A stretch of DNA of 64,000 nt from Pleurodeles waltl (lineage: Eukaryota; Chordata; Amphibia; Caudata; Salamandridae): contig NC_090439.1 of the NCBI RefSeq assembly GCF_031143425.1, positions 647,157,465-647,221,464 on the forward strand, written 5' to 3'. The notes beneath the pieces are model-generated. The model saw only the letters and a program-made list of their open reading frames with translations, was not told the DNA's origin and ran no database searches. A program made the translations under genes and the position numbers. Shown here piece by piece: positions 35,135-46,743 of the stretch (the stretch's first letter is position 1; every line of letters begins with the position of its first letter).

Positions 35135-36217
35135 GTTCCTTCACACTCCGGGGTCTCAGGAGGGGTGCTCCTGAATGGGGGGGGGCTCACTGGTATACCC
35201 TCGCCTTCACAGGCGGCTTTACAGAGTCCAGATCTCCGTGCGGCACCCCGCAGCCACTCGTCCGAGCTAAGCGAAGGGGTCCCGGGGAGTCAGTCTGTCC
35301 TGCTCAGCTCCAAATTAATAGTGCCAAGAGACTCTGATGCCGGGGGGCCCCCTCCAATCCAGCGACCCTCGGGGGGTACGTTAGCCAGTTGATGCACTTG
35401 ATTCACCTGCGTGCCGTCAATAATACATCTTCTGTTATTTATCTGACCAGGCAGACCTTTGCAACTGGGTGGATGAAGGGGAGGTTGTTGAAACCAGCAT
35501 CGGCAAGTTTTTCTGTTGGATGCGGTTTTGGAGAGCTCAGTTTTCTCAATTGTGGAGGTTGATGACAGAGGTCAACAGGCTCCAATCCACGCCGCTATTT
35601 AATAAGTGCTGCCCTCTCACAGCACGAGGGCGGCTGGGTTTAGGGCACGGCGTCCGGTCCAGGTTGCGCTGGGCAGCCCCAGTAAGGCACAAGGAGAAGG
35701 GGAGGCTCCCCTCCCCCAGCGCAGCACGCGATCGGCTGCCGGGTAGAGCCCGACCGCAGTGTCATCCAGTGCTCGGCCCCGCCGGGCCAGAGTACATGCA
35801 GGAGGTCCGTGGAGTTCGGGCTCCCGCTCTGGATGCCTCCGAGTCTCGGTCCCCCTCCCTCAACCACGGGGGGTCGCGCTCCTGGAAGTCGCGCCAGCTC
35901 CTCTCCCAGTCGCTCGCGTCTTTGGCCGGTCAGCACAGCCTCACATGGGACCTGGCGTCCCCGCTCCAGCCGCAACGGACGGCCCGGGCATCCACCGCCA
36001 TTTCAGTACGTGGGCCGGATCGGGCCGCGGCAGGCGCCCAGTCGCCGCCTCCCATTGCCTCACCGCCTGTCGAGGTCCCCAGGGGCTGGGGAGTCCGCAG
36101 AAGCGGCCTGAGGGGCACCACAGGTCCGCAATCGGCAGTATCTTTGGGCGGATGACGGAGGGGTCCAGAGCACTCTCAGAATGCGACCGCCATCTTGACG
36201 CCCAAAGCCACGCCTCC
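35135..36217 (-). promoter_or_regulatory. L1 5' UTR / internal promoter with YY1-like site
   Basis: About 1.1 kb of GC- and CpG-rich sequence precedes ORF1. On the minus strand CAAGATGGCGG (36187-36197) lies 20 bases inside the 5' end, a match to the YY1 site at the same place in mammalian L1s, where it sets the start of transcription. Plus-strand ORFs here (35469-36155, 35759-36247) are GC-driven and not genes. Confidence 0.65.
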
Positions 36218-36229
36218 TTGCTTATTGAT

Positions 36230-36362
36230 TATTTATACGTATATTGATAATTGATGGTCATCGATTACTACATAGCTAGGATACTCCATGCGATCTAAAA
36301 GATTCATCGGCCTATACGCGTCCCCTTGTAAGTTTACTCACTAAGGACCAGGCGCGCTAGCA
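36230..36362 (+). repeat. ERV-1 3' LTR, right part
   Basis: After the L1, similarity to the 5' LTR resumes (ATTGATAATTGATGGTCATC) and runs to the same terminus, GCGCGCTAGCA. Confidence 0.9.
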
Positions 36363-37749
36363 CACTCAATAGCAGAATTTTTATAACTTGGTAAATGGAT
36401 AGAGAATCTGGGTCATTGTGCCTGTGCTGCATAAAAAGCTGTCCTTGTGAGCAGCAGAAGATGGAGCTGAAAGTGACAAATTAGACCTGAGATGTCCAAT
36501 GATTTTCAATAGGTCTGACCTCTTGATGTTTCAATCTCTTTGTTCTGTCTCCTCATTGGAAACATCGGTGTCCACAACCTGAGGGAAAGGAGAGAATTTA
36601 TTTTTGGAGCTGAAGGGCCCTTTCCGGCTTTAAAGGCTGCTTCTACACCTTCGTATTTCATCTGTTGCAAAATGTCCAGCAGTTGGGGATTAGGCATCTC
36701 TGTATTTGTAGAGGGTTGATGCTTTTTGTTTACATGTATTTTTATTAGCAGTAGATCCAGTTACAACCATTACAATGGCGAGTCCGATTTTATCAGAGCG
36801 TGCTCTGTTTAGGTCTGCTGGCCAGTTCTTGGTGAGAGCTCGAGCTGGCAAAGAACAGGTTCTGTTGATTCAAAAAGGTAATGAGTAATAATGATCCCTT
36901 AAATCTTGTTTTCATTTTGTCACATTTGCTGCGTGTTTAAAGAAAGAGGTAATTTTTCTGTATATGTCTTCTTACAAATTTCTGCTTATTTTATCCCCAA
37001 GATAAGTGTTTACTTTTCTTTCTCTGACTGCAATGTTACAATGTAACTGACTAGTTAACAGTTGTGCTGGGGTGCAGGGAGTGTGAAATGAAAGGCTATA
37101 TAAAGTCTGTTTTTTTCCAACACACATGTAAGCAGTTTATAAATAAAATTACAAATATTTAAAAATATATACACAGCCCACATTGTTTGTAATTCTAAAG
37201 TGTGATGGAAACAGGTTTTAATTGGATCAAAACAAATCAGAACACTTTACTTGGTGATGTGCAAATGATAAATATTTGCTGAAACGCAATTTCCATACAT
37301 TATCATTTGTATAGTATATAGTTTTACCAGTAAAACTGAATTTCAGTGGGAAAGTTTGTTGCCATTTGAACTGAAAATATGCTATCTGTAAATTGAAGTG
37401 TGCTACCACAGCATGGTTTAGCAATATATGTATTAGAGATGAGAGTTTTTAAACATGAACCGAGAAGCATGCCTACCTCTTCCCTGATGCCAATGCTATT
37501 AGTGAACTGAGACAAGTCAAAGTTTGTGTACCCTATTTGTAAGCTAGATTCTTATTATACGGGGAGCAAATGTTTAGCCTATTAATTCAAACAATAGCTT
37601 TTTTTGTACAGCAGATATTACAGTCTATGTTGCATACCGGGAAGTTATTACACTTTCAAATGTACAGTACAGACTAGGTAAATGGGCACATCCTACACTA
37701 TGCTCATTGGGTGTTGTGTGAAATTGGGTTATTTATTGAGGTAGTTGTT
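36363..37749. other. intergenic stretch, mostly AT-rich, no clear gene
   Basis: Apart from the possible exon at 36752-36877 I see only short ORFs. The minus-strand one at 36506-36697 (LLDILQQMKYEGVEAAF) has a protein-like composition but no family I can name. Confidence 0.45.
36752..36877 (+). other. possible internal exon, unrecognised
   Basis: A 126-bp stretch is bounded by a good acceptor (pyrimidine-rich run ending TTATTAGCAG) and a good donor (AAAAAG then GTAATGAGT). One of three frames is open throughout and reads ITMASPILSERALFRSAGQ onward to LLIQK. I recognise no family. It could also be a first exon starting at the ATG near 36774. Exons this size arise by chance often enough that this stays a suggestion. 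Confidence 0.2.
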
Positions 37750-39870
37750 AACCCTTCTCAAGTAACAATCATAATCCTTGTAGGGTGAACAATAAAAGTC
37801 ACAAAATTACCCAGCGCTTAACCCTCTGGTAGCTTGGCACAAAAGCAAGCAGGCTTATCCTAGAGGTTCTGTGTGAAGTGTTTATGCAGCATACAAACAA
37901 TAATAAAGTGAAATCACAACACAAGAAAAACCAAAACAATTTAGAAAAATATATTTACATGTTATTAAGTAATTTGAGACCAAAACAACAAAAAGCTTAT
38001 CAGTAGAACTGGAAATAATGGATTTTAAAGCTTTAGCGCCAAAAGGCACAATGTACCAATTGAGGTATTCTGGGTGCGCTGGACCAGGAAAAAGTCACAA
38101 GTTTGGGCTGAAAGCAATGGAGAGCAGGCTGGGCACAGGACCACATTTGGCCTACTGAGGACTGTACCTTGTGTCCTTGGTGCACAATCTACGTGAAACT
38201 GCTTTGCGAGGTTTCGCACTGCCCAGTTTGTTCTGATGAATGTGTGAAGTGAGGCTTTTTATTGGTCGGTGCCATTTCCGATGAAACATATAGCTGCGCG
38301 GCAAGGCTATATAGGGCTTGCCATTGGTCCTGATGAAGCTTTTAGCTGGGTGGTGAGGCTTGGTGTCACTTGACGTCGGTTCCAATGAAGCTTGCAGTTA
38401 TGCGGCGAGGTTTTGCTGAACTTTGTCACTTTGCATTGGACTTGATGGAACCTTCAGTTAGGCCAACAAGGAGTTTTCTCTAATGGCAGCCAGTGGCCCA
38501 GATTGTGGGGAGGTATCTCTAGAGGGACCAGGAACTCACTCCGGCAGGGCTCAGGCAGGTCCAGTTGCAAGTCCAGTGCAGAAGGTCAGCTGGGTGGCTG
38601 CAAGGAGGTCTCTGGAGCCCGTAACTCAGAATACAAGATCAGCCAGCTTACCCTTAGAGTCACACAGGGAGCCTCGGATGAAGGGAGCAGGTCCAGTCTT
38701 CCATCTCAGAAAGCAGGGGTGAACTCAAGCAGTAGGGCAGTCCTTCTTATGTAGTGTCCACAGCTCCAGGAGTGCATGAAGAGTTGGTATGAGTGCCCAG
38801 TATTTATACCGGGTGCCAACTTTGAAGAGGAAGAAACTTCTAGAGTTTCCTGCCCCTGCCTCGCACAGATGGTTCGGGAATTTCCTTCCTCTCTGTCCAG
38901 GCTCCAAGGGATCTGTGGTGATAAAAGGCTAGTGTGAAGTTCTTTCTGAGTGTGCTGGAGACAGCTCCTTTGAAATTTAATTGGGGCAGGAAACAGTTCT
39001 GCCTCTCCCGTTCTGGAAGGATGGCAGATCCTGCCAGCACATTGTCTGCCTGTCTGCGAGGAATACACAAAGGCCAAATACACGCAGTCAAATGAGCCAG
39101 GATACAGGCTGTAGGCACCGTATGGTTAGGACAAGAAAATGCCAACATTCTAAAAGTGGCACTTTTGACTTGGGACTTAAATCCAATCTTATCATTAATG
39201 AGGATTTTAAATTACAATTAATTTGAGTGTTCCTACCCGCTACCAATCAAAAGTCATCATGTATTGCATGCAAGAAGGTAATCCAATGTTATCCAAAGGG
39301 ATAGACAGGCCTTACAGTAGTGAAAAACTAATTTTGGGGCCTTTAACTACTAGGACATTGAAAACCTTAAAACAATCTTCCTTTTTAAACACAATGCACC
39401 TTGCCCAATGGGCTGTTTAGAGCTACCCTAGGGGGGACATATGTTTTAAGGAGGAAGGTTTGGGCCAGGCAAAGGATTTATTTTGTCAAGTCAAAATTGC
39501 AGTTTACGACTGGACCCAGGTTACAGTGGCAGGCCAGAGGCAAGGTTCAAAAAGCTACTTCAGTGGGAGGCACAATCGGTGCTGCCAGCCAACTAGTAGC
39601 ACATAAATAACAGGCCCTGTGTACATGTTGTATCACTTTACTAGGAACTTACAGGTAAATGAAATGTGTCATTTGGGTGTAAGCCAATTTTACCATGATT
39701 AAAGGCGAAACCCCAGGCACCTTAGCACTGGTTAGCAGTGGTAAAGTGTACAGAGTTCTAGAAGGCAACAAAAATGGGTTCTGAAAACAGAAAAGGAGAA
39801 GGCAAAAAGTTTGGTGGTGACCCTGCAGAGAGAACAAAGTCCAACATGTGTCATATTTGAGGTTGTCATG
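37750..39870 (+). repeat. dispersed repeat family A, copy 1 (about 2.1 kb)
   Basis: Shared blocks with copy 2 (41110-42009 and 44683-45770) run from GCTTAACCCTCTGGTAGCTT through AAAAATCCA-like AT-rich parts, a GC-richer middle, GGCCCTGTGTACATGTTGTA, and the end block GCACTGGTTAGCAGTGGTAA. No protein is encoded. The ORFs at 38483-38754 and 38706-39148 lie in the GC-richer middle. The element type is not clear. Confidence 0.65.
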
Positions 39871-40379
39871 TAGCAACAATCTGCTACATGTACTAGTAAA
39901 TTTACGTAAATGTTCCCAAATTTATAGTAGTAAACATGAACGGTATATGAAAATAGCTATAACCAACTATAACTTAACCCAGGCGGTTCAAACTAAGGGA
40001 TAATTATGTCTAGGAGTGCAAGAGTGGATTGAGGTCAAATCCCTGGTTGAAATGGACCAAAGGAGAAAAGAGGAATGGTGGTCACAGAAGTAATCAGGAG
40101 AATTACACATAGAGGCGGGAGTGTAACTATCCTAGAATTATGGGGCATGCACATGTTGAGTGAAGGGGTCATAGATCAATGATAATTCGATAGTATTAAG
40201 GCTGTATACCAAGTGTTTGCTTCCAATAATTGGGCCCAGAGTTCGGGGGATGGCAAGAGGGATCAAGTGTTGTCCATATTTAAAAAAATAAATAAAAAAA
40301 GTTAAGCATTATTCATCCCATTCTCTAGCAATATATTCCCTATGTCTTTCTCTGATTCTTATATGTGCAATAATAAATC

Positions 40380-40900
40380 AGCCAGAGATGTGCAGCAAAT
40401 GGTTCAACAGCCAAGGTGAATAAGAGAAGGGAAATAGGGCACACTTGCCTTATCCCTCTGCCCACTAGCTATTGTTCGGAGATCACCTGGCATTCTGCAC
40501 ACACGCTGTCCATTTAAAAAAGGTGTCCCCAAGCCAAAACGATATAGCACTTTGTGTACATATCTCTTGCTGATATATCTATCATCAACACGGCCACACT
40601 GGGACATGTCTCAGCAGCCCTCTCTGCTATCTTAAACAATCTCCGTAATTTTGGGATGTGTTGCAACTGGGAATTAAACCACTCTGGTCAACATGGACAA
40701 GGTGTAGAATGTAGGGTATTAGTCTGCTAGCTAATATCTTACTAAGTGTCTTGCGATCTACGTTCCACGTGTGCAAATTAGCGCTGAAGAGCAATTGCTT
40801 GTGACACTCACTTAAACTCTTCTTTAAGCTAAAAGAAACAATATTGCAAGTCCTCCCACAGAACTTGACCATCGTTCAATATTAACAAATCCATTACCAC
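40380..40900 (-). pseudogene. L1-like LINE RT fragment
   Basis: On the minus strand, 40872-40627 reads NVDRKTLSKILASRLIPYI and VHVDQSGLIPSC, the RT fingers motif of L1-clade elements. 40607-40404 continues with VLYRFGLGTPFLNGQRVC in a shifted frame. Only this part of RT is recognisable. It differs from the L1 at 30048-36217, so it is an older or separate family. 39871-40379 may be its decayed 3' part. Confidence 0.7.
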
Positions 40901-41109
40901 CAAATATTATCCATCATTTTAAAAAAAGATCTAAGTTGTAACAACACAATGTACTTTGCAGATGCAACATCAAGGTGCTTCATTGAACATAACGTGAGTT
41001 GTGCCTCTTTTCAGATTCCAATCCCATGTTTCTTCAAAATTGTGCAAATAAATGTTTCCCTCTCTCTTAGAAATTGGGTCTCTAGTTGGCAGAGGTTTGC
41101 ACCCTCTCC

Positions 41110-41226
41110 ATGTAGGGACCACTATCCTACTCAGAGTAAATCAGTTACATTCCTTAAAATAACCTGTGCTCACCCTCTGACAGAGCAGGCAGGCTGAACT
41201 TAAGAGGCAATGTCTAAAGTATTTGT

Positions 41227-41261
<35 letters not shown>

Positions 41262-42009
41262 AAAATACCACAAAAAGGACTCCACACCAGTTTCGAAAAA
41301 TAGAGAATACTTATCTGAGTAAAAAAAAAAAAAATGATAAAAATCCAACGAGTAGAAGAGATATGACTTTTTAAAGATTTACTTTAAAATACTGCTTAGA
41401 AGTCACTTGAGGTCCAGAGGGACTGGTGCAAATCCAAAGTTTAGTCCGACCATGATGGTGGGTAGGCCAGCCACAGAACCCAAGCAGGGTCTGCTGAAAC
41501 AGTACCTTTGATTGAGAAAATCGTCAACGTCGAGGGCACGATGCGTCTGTTCCGCTCCTCGCAGTCGAGTACCGCATCAGCATTGAACTCCGCTGAAGTG
41601 AATGGGATGTGTCACCGTCAAACCATGCAGGCTGTGAATCCGCTGTTGTCAAACAGCTTCTGCAGTGGTGTTGAGGAAGCAATGCGTCAGAATTTCTCCC
41701 ACACTCAAGGTGATGCATTGGTGTTTGGAGAATTTAGCTGCAGAACCCACTTCTGAGGCCCAGGGTCGGAGGAGGCACCTCAGGGAAGGGTAGGACTCAT
41801 AGATAGCAGTGTCCAGCAGCAGCAGGAGAGTTGCAGGCAGTCTTTGATGTCCCTGAGACTGCAGAAGAACAGTGTGCGAGCCCTTGGAGTTGCTCTGGAA
41901 TCAGCAACATGGATCCAGTCCTTGTCTTCAGCAGGGCAGACATCAGCATGGCAGCTCAGCTAAGCAGAGAAGCAGTCCCTAGGAACTGTCAGGCCAGGTA
42001 AAGTGGAAA
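41110..42009 (+). repeat. dispersed repeat family A, copy 2, left part
   Basis: It corresponds to the start of copy 1 (CACCCTCTGACAGAGCAGGC, then AAAAAGGACTCCACACCAG and AAAATCCAACGAGTAGAA). The family resumes at 44683 after a 2.67-kb insertion. Confidence 0.6.
41228..41259. repeat. (AC)16 microsatellite
   Basis: An uninterrupted AC run of 32 bases inside repeat family A. Confidence 0.95.
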
Positions 42010-44682
42010 TATAGGAGGCTGGCCTGGTGTGTGTGCTTGGTACCTATGGTACTTACACCTTATACCAAGTCCAGATATCCCTTATTAGTGTAGTATAGTC
42101 AGTGTCTAGAAGCCAGACTCTCTAGAGGTAGCTGTGGATGAGCAGCCAAGGGTTATCTAGGAGACATGCAAAGCTCATGCAATAGCACTGTGGTCACACT
42201 TAGTACTTACACACATGAAAGAAAATACTAAGTGTTACAAAAATAAAGGTACTTTATTTTGGTGACACAAATATCCAAAATACCATAGACTATACTCCCT
42301 TAGGAGGTAAGTAATACACACATTAAATACACTACTATGCAGAAATAGGCATAAAAACTGTTAAAAAACAGTGCAATTAGTGAAAAGTACAATAGTTAGA
42401 AATGTGCCAAGGGGAGCTCAAACCATATACTAAGAAAGTGGAATGTGAAATTCGGTACCCCACCTAGGCAAGTATAGTGTGTAGAGGAGAGCTGGGAGTA
42501 CTAGAAAAGCCCAATGTTAAGTACCACAACCAGCCCCAGCGACTGGGAAAACAGGAGTAAATTACAGTAAGTTTCCCACAGCACACACAGTGAAATAAAG
42601 AAGATTATTGCAAAACCAGAAGAGACTGCAAGACACCAACAGTGGATTCCTGGACAAGAAGACCTGTGTAAGAAGAGGGCCAAGTCCAAGAAGCACAGAA
42701 GAGTCCAGGAAGGTGCAAAAGGTGAACCACAGGTGAAGAAGAAGCATGCCTTGCCATGCGCAAAGCTAGTGGTTAGCGGAAAATGGCACTGCCGAGGACC
42801 AGGAAAGACAAGGTGGACTCCACCCAGGAGTGGGAGTCAGAGAGGGCCCTCAGCAACACAGAGAGCCCACAGAGGACCAGGCTGCCGACACAGGAGTCCC
42901 ACAGGAGGGGGGCACAAAAGTTGTAGAAGAGGCCCACGCTGCACTACGAGAAAGGCTCCCACACTGCTGGGGAACCACTCAGGGAATTGGGCATCACAGG
43001 ATAGAGTGTGGAGGGCTGGAGCTTCAAGATGCATGAAGATCTTGGAGAAAAGATGCCAACAAGCCTTGGCAGCTGCAAAAGACGCAGTGCATGGGGGGTA
43101 CTGTCTTGCGTGGGGAGGCAAGGTCTTACCTTCTCTAAAGTTGGACAGTTGGAAGAGAGGACCATCTGGACTACTTCAGTCCACCACCCATGATGCAGGA
43201 TCCATGCAGCTCAGCAGGAGAGGGGATCCATGCAGCCGGTCGTCGTCACAGTTGGTGTCTGCAGAAGCAGAGGAGTGACTCCTTCACTAAAAGGGAGATT
43301 CCTTCTTCCTTCTGAAGCAGGCTAAAGACGTACTGTCCTCAGAGGATGCATGACCGGGGAAATGTTGCAGTTGCCGGAAGGAGCCAGAGATACAATGTTG
43401 CAGAAGGTGTCTTGCTTCTTTGTTGCAGCTTGTAGGGTCCTGAAGAGTCCAGATGCAGTTTCTTCGGTCAGAAGTTGAAGTGGAGGGTGCAGAGGATTCC
43501 TGCTGGAGTCTTGCAATCTGAATCTCAGGAACCAGCCAAAGGAGACCCTAAATAGCCCTTTCTGGGTGACCACCTATGAGGAGGGGGCTCTGATGTCACC
43601 TGTTGGCACTGGCCACTTAGATGCTCCCAGAGTTCCCTGCCAACCTTGAATCCAAGATGGCAAAACCCAGGGAGCCGGTGGAGGAACTCTGAGCACCGTC
43701 CCTGTGGTGGCAATGAACAGGGGAGTGGTCACTCCCCTTTCCTTTGTCCAGTTTCACGCCAGAGCAGGGACTGGGGGTCCCTGAACTAGTGTAGACTGGT
43801 TCCAGCAAGGAGGGCACCAGATGTTCCCTTCAAAGCATTTCCATTCGCTTGGGGAGGCTACCCCTACCAAGCCTGTAACACCTATTCCCAAAGGTTGAGG
43901 GTGTAACACCCTTTTCCCAAAGGAAATCCTTTGTTCTGCCCTCCTGGTCTCGAGCTTCTCAAGCAACAGGAGGGCAGAAACATGTCTGGGAGGTGGCAGC
44001 AGCTTGGGCTGACTGAAAACCCTCAGAAGGATGTAATGGCAAAACTGCGGGTACTCTAAGGAGCCTCCAGAGTGCATGGAATCATATAACCAATGCTTGC
44101 AAAAGCTCCAGGGTATGATTCCCACATGTTTGATAGCATGTTCGGAGTTACCATTATGTAGCTGGACATAGGTAGTGACCTATGTCCAGTAAACACATTA
44201 TATGGCGTTTCCACACTCATGAAGTCTGGGAAAATGGGCCTGGAGTTCGTGGGGGCACCTCTGCCCTCTCACATAGGTACTTTGCCCCTGCCCTCTCGGC
44301 TAGAAGGCCTGCCATGGGGTGACTTGTAAGTGACCTGGTGTAGTGAAAAATGGCAATGAAAGGGTGCTTGCACCTTTTCACGCAGGCTGCAGTGGCAGGC
44401 CTGCAGAAGCCTTTGCATGGGCTCCCTATGGGTGGCAAAATATATGCTGCAGCCAACAGGGATCCCCTGGAACCCAAGTTCCCTGGGTACCTAGGTATCA
44501 TATACTAGGGACTTATGAGGGGGCACCAGTGTGCCAATTCTGGGTGTAATACAGAGTTTTGGGAGAGAGAGCATAATCACTGGGGTCCTGGTTAGCAGGA
44601 TGCCAGTGAACACAGTCAAGCACACTGATATCAGGCAGAAAAAGGGGGGTAACCATGCCAAGAAAGAGCATATTTTCTTACA
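42010..44682. mobile_element. 2.67-kb non-coding element inserted in repeat A
   Basis: The ends are TATAGGAGG and TTTTCTTACA, a short imperfect inverted repeat of the TG...CA type. The interior is GC- and purine-rich, with AAGGTACTTTATTTTGGTGA near 42246 and many short ORFs that look like no known protein (such as 42733-43278). Family A sequence stops on its left and resumes on its right. It may be a non-autonomous LTR element. No target duplication was found. Confidence 0.5.
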
Positions 44683-45770
44683 CCTTACAGCACAGCAGCC
44701 TTTACTCCAGGAGAGTTCTTCCCAAGTCGAGAAGTATAGTGAGTTGCTAGGGTCAGAGCCCCAGTACTGATACCAAAAAAGTGCCTTTGAAGTGGGGTGA
44801 CTTCAAAGCAGCTCCTTGAAGTGCACAGCTCCCCCTTTTATCCTAGCCTTGGCTCCAGACTATCATTAGAGGGTTATCAGCCTTGTGTGTGGGGACAGTC
44901 ATTTCCTCACTGAAGTATGAGTGTGAGCTTTCAGCCCAGAAAGGCCCATCAAAATGCAGATGAGTCTTTTGTCACACCCACCCTTCCTTTGTATGTGGCT
45001 ATCAGGGGGGAATGCACACAATGTAGCTCTCACCTAGCCCAAGTGTGTTTTAGAGACAGATCAGTAAGAGGTAAGAAATGCTTACTTTCTAAAAGTGGCA
45101 TTTCTAAAATAGTAATGTTAAATCTGACTTTACCATCAAAGAGGATTGACCATTACTATTCCAATGATATGAAACATGATGTAGCCACTCATTTCTGATC
45201 AGGAATTACAGCTTAAAAGTATATTAAGGCATTTCCAATGCTGGCCAACGAGAAGAGTAGACCTCAGAGTAATGAAAAACAACTTTGGGCTGTTTTCATT
45301 ACCAGGACATGTAAAACTTAAAAGAACATGTACTGCCTTTTACTTACATAGCACCATGTGCTATAGGCTACCTGAGGCCTACCTTAGGTGTGATTTATAT
45401 GTAATAAAGGCAGGGTTTAAGGCTTGGCAAGAGGTCTTAAATGCCAAGATTAAGTGGCAGTGAAACTGCACACACAGGCTCCGTAGAGGCAGGTCTGAGA
45501 CGTTTTAATTGAGCAGGTTGCACAACCAGTGCCACAGACCTACTATTAGCATTTATTTTACAGGCCCTGTGTATATAGTATACCACAAATATGCCAGTTG
45601 TGAATACACCAACGTTCCCATGTTTAGGGAAGAAGCACATGCACTTTAGCACGGACTAGCAGTGGTAAAGGGCTCAGAGCCCCGAGGCCAACAAAAAGAT
45701 ACAGCAAAAACAGGGGGTGAAAAGCAAAGATGCTGGAGTAAGACCACCCTAAGGATGCCAGGTCTAACAC
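44683..45770 (+). repeat. dispersed repeat family A, copy 2, right part
   Basis: It matches the second half of copy 1, including AGGCCCTGTGTATATAGTAT and the end block GCACGGACTAGCAGTGGTAA near 45650. No protein is encoded. Confidence 0.6.
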
Positions 45771-45979
45771 TCTCACTCAGAAATAGTGGGCAGGCAAGCA
45801 ATAAGTTCATTACTGTATATTTCAATTTTAATTCACACAGACTAGACTCCTAAAACCTGGAATTCTTCACCCACGATCAACACCCATGTAGAACCAGAGG
45901 CATGTATTCCTTATTATTTTAACCAAAATCCTAAACAGAAAACGGAAGCACCCTGCATCATCGTGGCATATTGTAAAAT

Positions 45980-46743
45980 GCTCTACTGATGGCCTCTTCT
46001 CAAGATAGTCTATCCCCAAGTACAGTAGATATCCCCAAGCCCATGTTTAATTACGGTCTTTAATTTGTTAAGGGGCATAGCAACATAACTCTCAAAGATG
46101 TTAATTCCTAAATAAGAATTGGCAATGAATTGGAGAATTAGCTGTGAGAACATATCAGCACTGGACTTCATGATTTGTAGCATTAACAAGGAATTTTTTT
46201 CTTCATTACAATGACAACATATGCCAACTGGGAACCGTAGCCCACAGGATTGGGCTAATAGAGTCCAGGCATCAAGGCCCAATTCCTGCATGATAGCACG
46301 AATTAGATTTTTGGGAGGCTCAGAAGGGTTTTTATGCAGAGACATTTGTGGCGCTCCCAGTCTACATACTGATCAAGGGTTCGTAGCTCTGCTGCATAGA
46401 GACCCTGTGAGACAGGTTTGCCTAGAATGGCTTTCCTATAAGGCTCTAACAAGTACCAATCCATAGCAAGCATCAAATCTTTACCAAGCTTTAACAGTAG
46501 CCAGAAGTGGAAATCTTAACTTTCCTATATGCTTCTCCAATCAGAAATTAATTGCAAATGTAAGGCCTAAATACCTATATTAATTGACCTGTTCTAATGG
46601 AGCGTTATTTAGATGCCAAAAAAATGTCTTCAAACATTTTGCAAATATTGTGTTCGTTTCTTTCACATTAACAGTGAGTTTATTTTGTACACTATAGGCA
46701 TGCATGGCCTGGAGTTTTCATTGTGAACCAACTGGAGTGTAAT
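45980..46743 (-). pseudogene. LINE ORF2 fragment, part downstream of a solo LTR
   Basis: This continues the RT found at 48142-48377. On the minus strand the readings include EQVN followed by a stop and YRYLGLTFAINF (about 46560-46610), then a protein-like stretch at 46345-46010. It has the order expected after an RT polymerase box. The clade is not certain; it is not the L1 clade of 30048-36217. Confidence 0.6.

Larger units (their letters stand above)
30048..36217 (-). mobile_element. near full-length L1-clade LINE, 6.17 kb, inside the ERV-1 LTR
   Basis: A 12-bp target duplication, TTGCTTATTGAT, flanks it (30036-30047 and 36218-36229). The minus-strand 3' end is A-rich (TTTATTTTATTTTTT on the plus strand). 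The 5' end starts GGAGGCGTGGC and is GC-rich. ORF1, then ORF2 with endonuclease, RT and a C-terminal Cys/His motif, follow in order. All of this fits target-primed reverse transcription of a complete L1. Frameshifts and stops in ORF1 and ORF2 show it can no longer move. Confidence 0.95.
16943..36362 (+). mobile_element. class I-like endogenous retrovirus (ERV-1) with both LTRs
   Basis: Two LTRs that match along their length flank readable gag, pro, pol and env in the usual order. The RT has YIDDLL, the nucleocapsid one CCHC knuckle, the integrase a GPY-type C-terminal module, and Env a cysteine cluster after a helical region. Together these point to the gamma/epsilon-like (class I) retroviruses. 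Every gene carries stops or frameshifts. The 3' LTR is split by an L1 (30048-36217). The 4 bp outside the LTRs (TTAC on the left, CACT on the right) do not match. Confidence 0.9.

Noticed and set aside
35469..36247. Long plus-strand ORFs (228 and 162 codons)
   Set aside because: They lie in the GC-rich L1 5' UTR on the opposite strand and resemble no protein.
42733..43278. 181-codon ORF in the 2.67-kb element
   Set aside because: Composition is Gly-, Arg- and Ser-rich with no domain, and overlapping frames in both strands are equally open.
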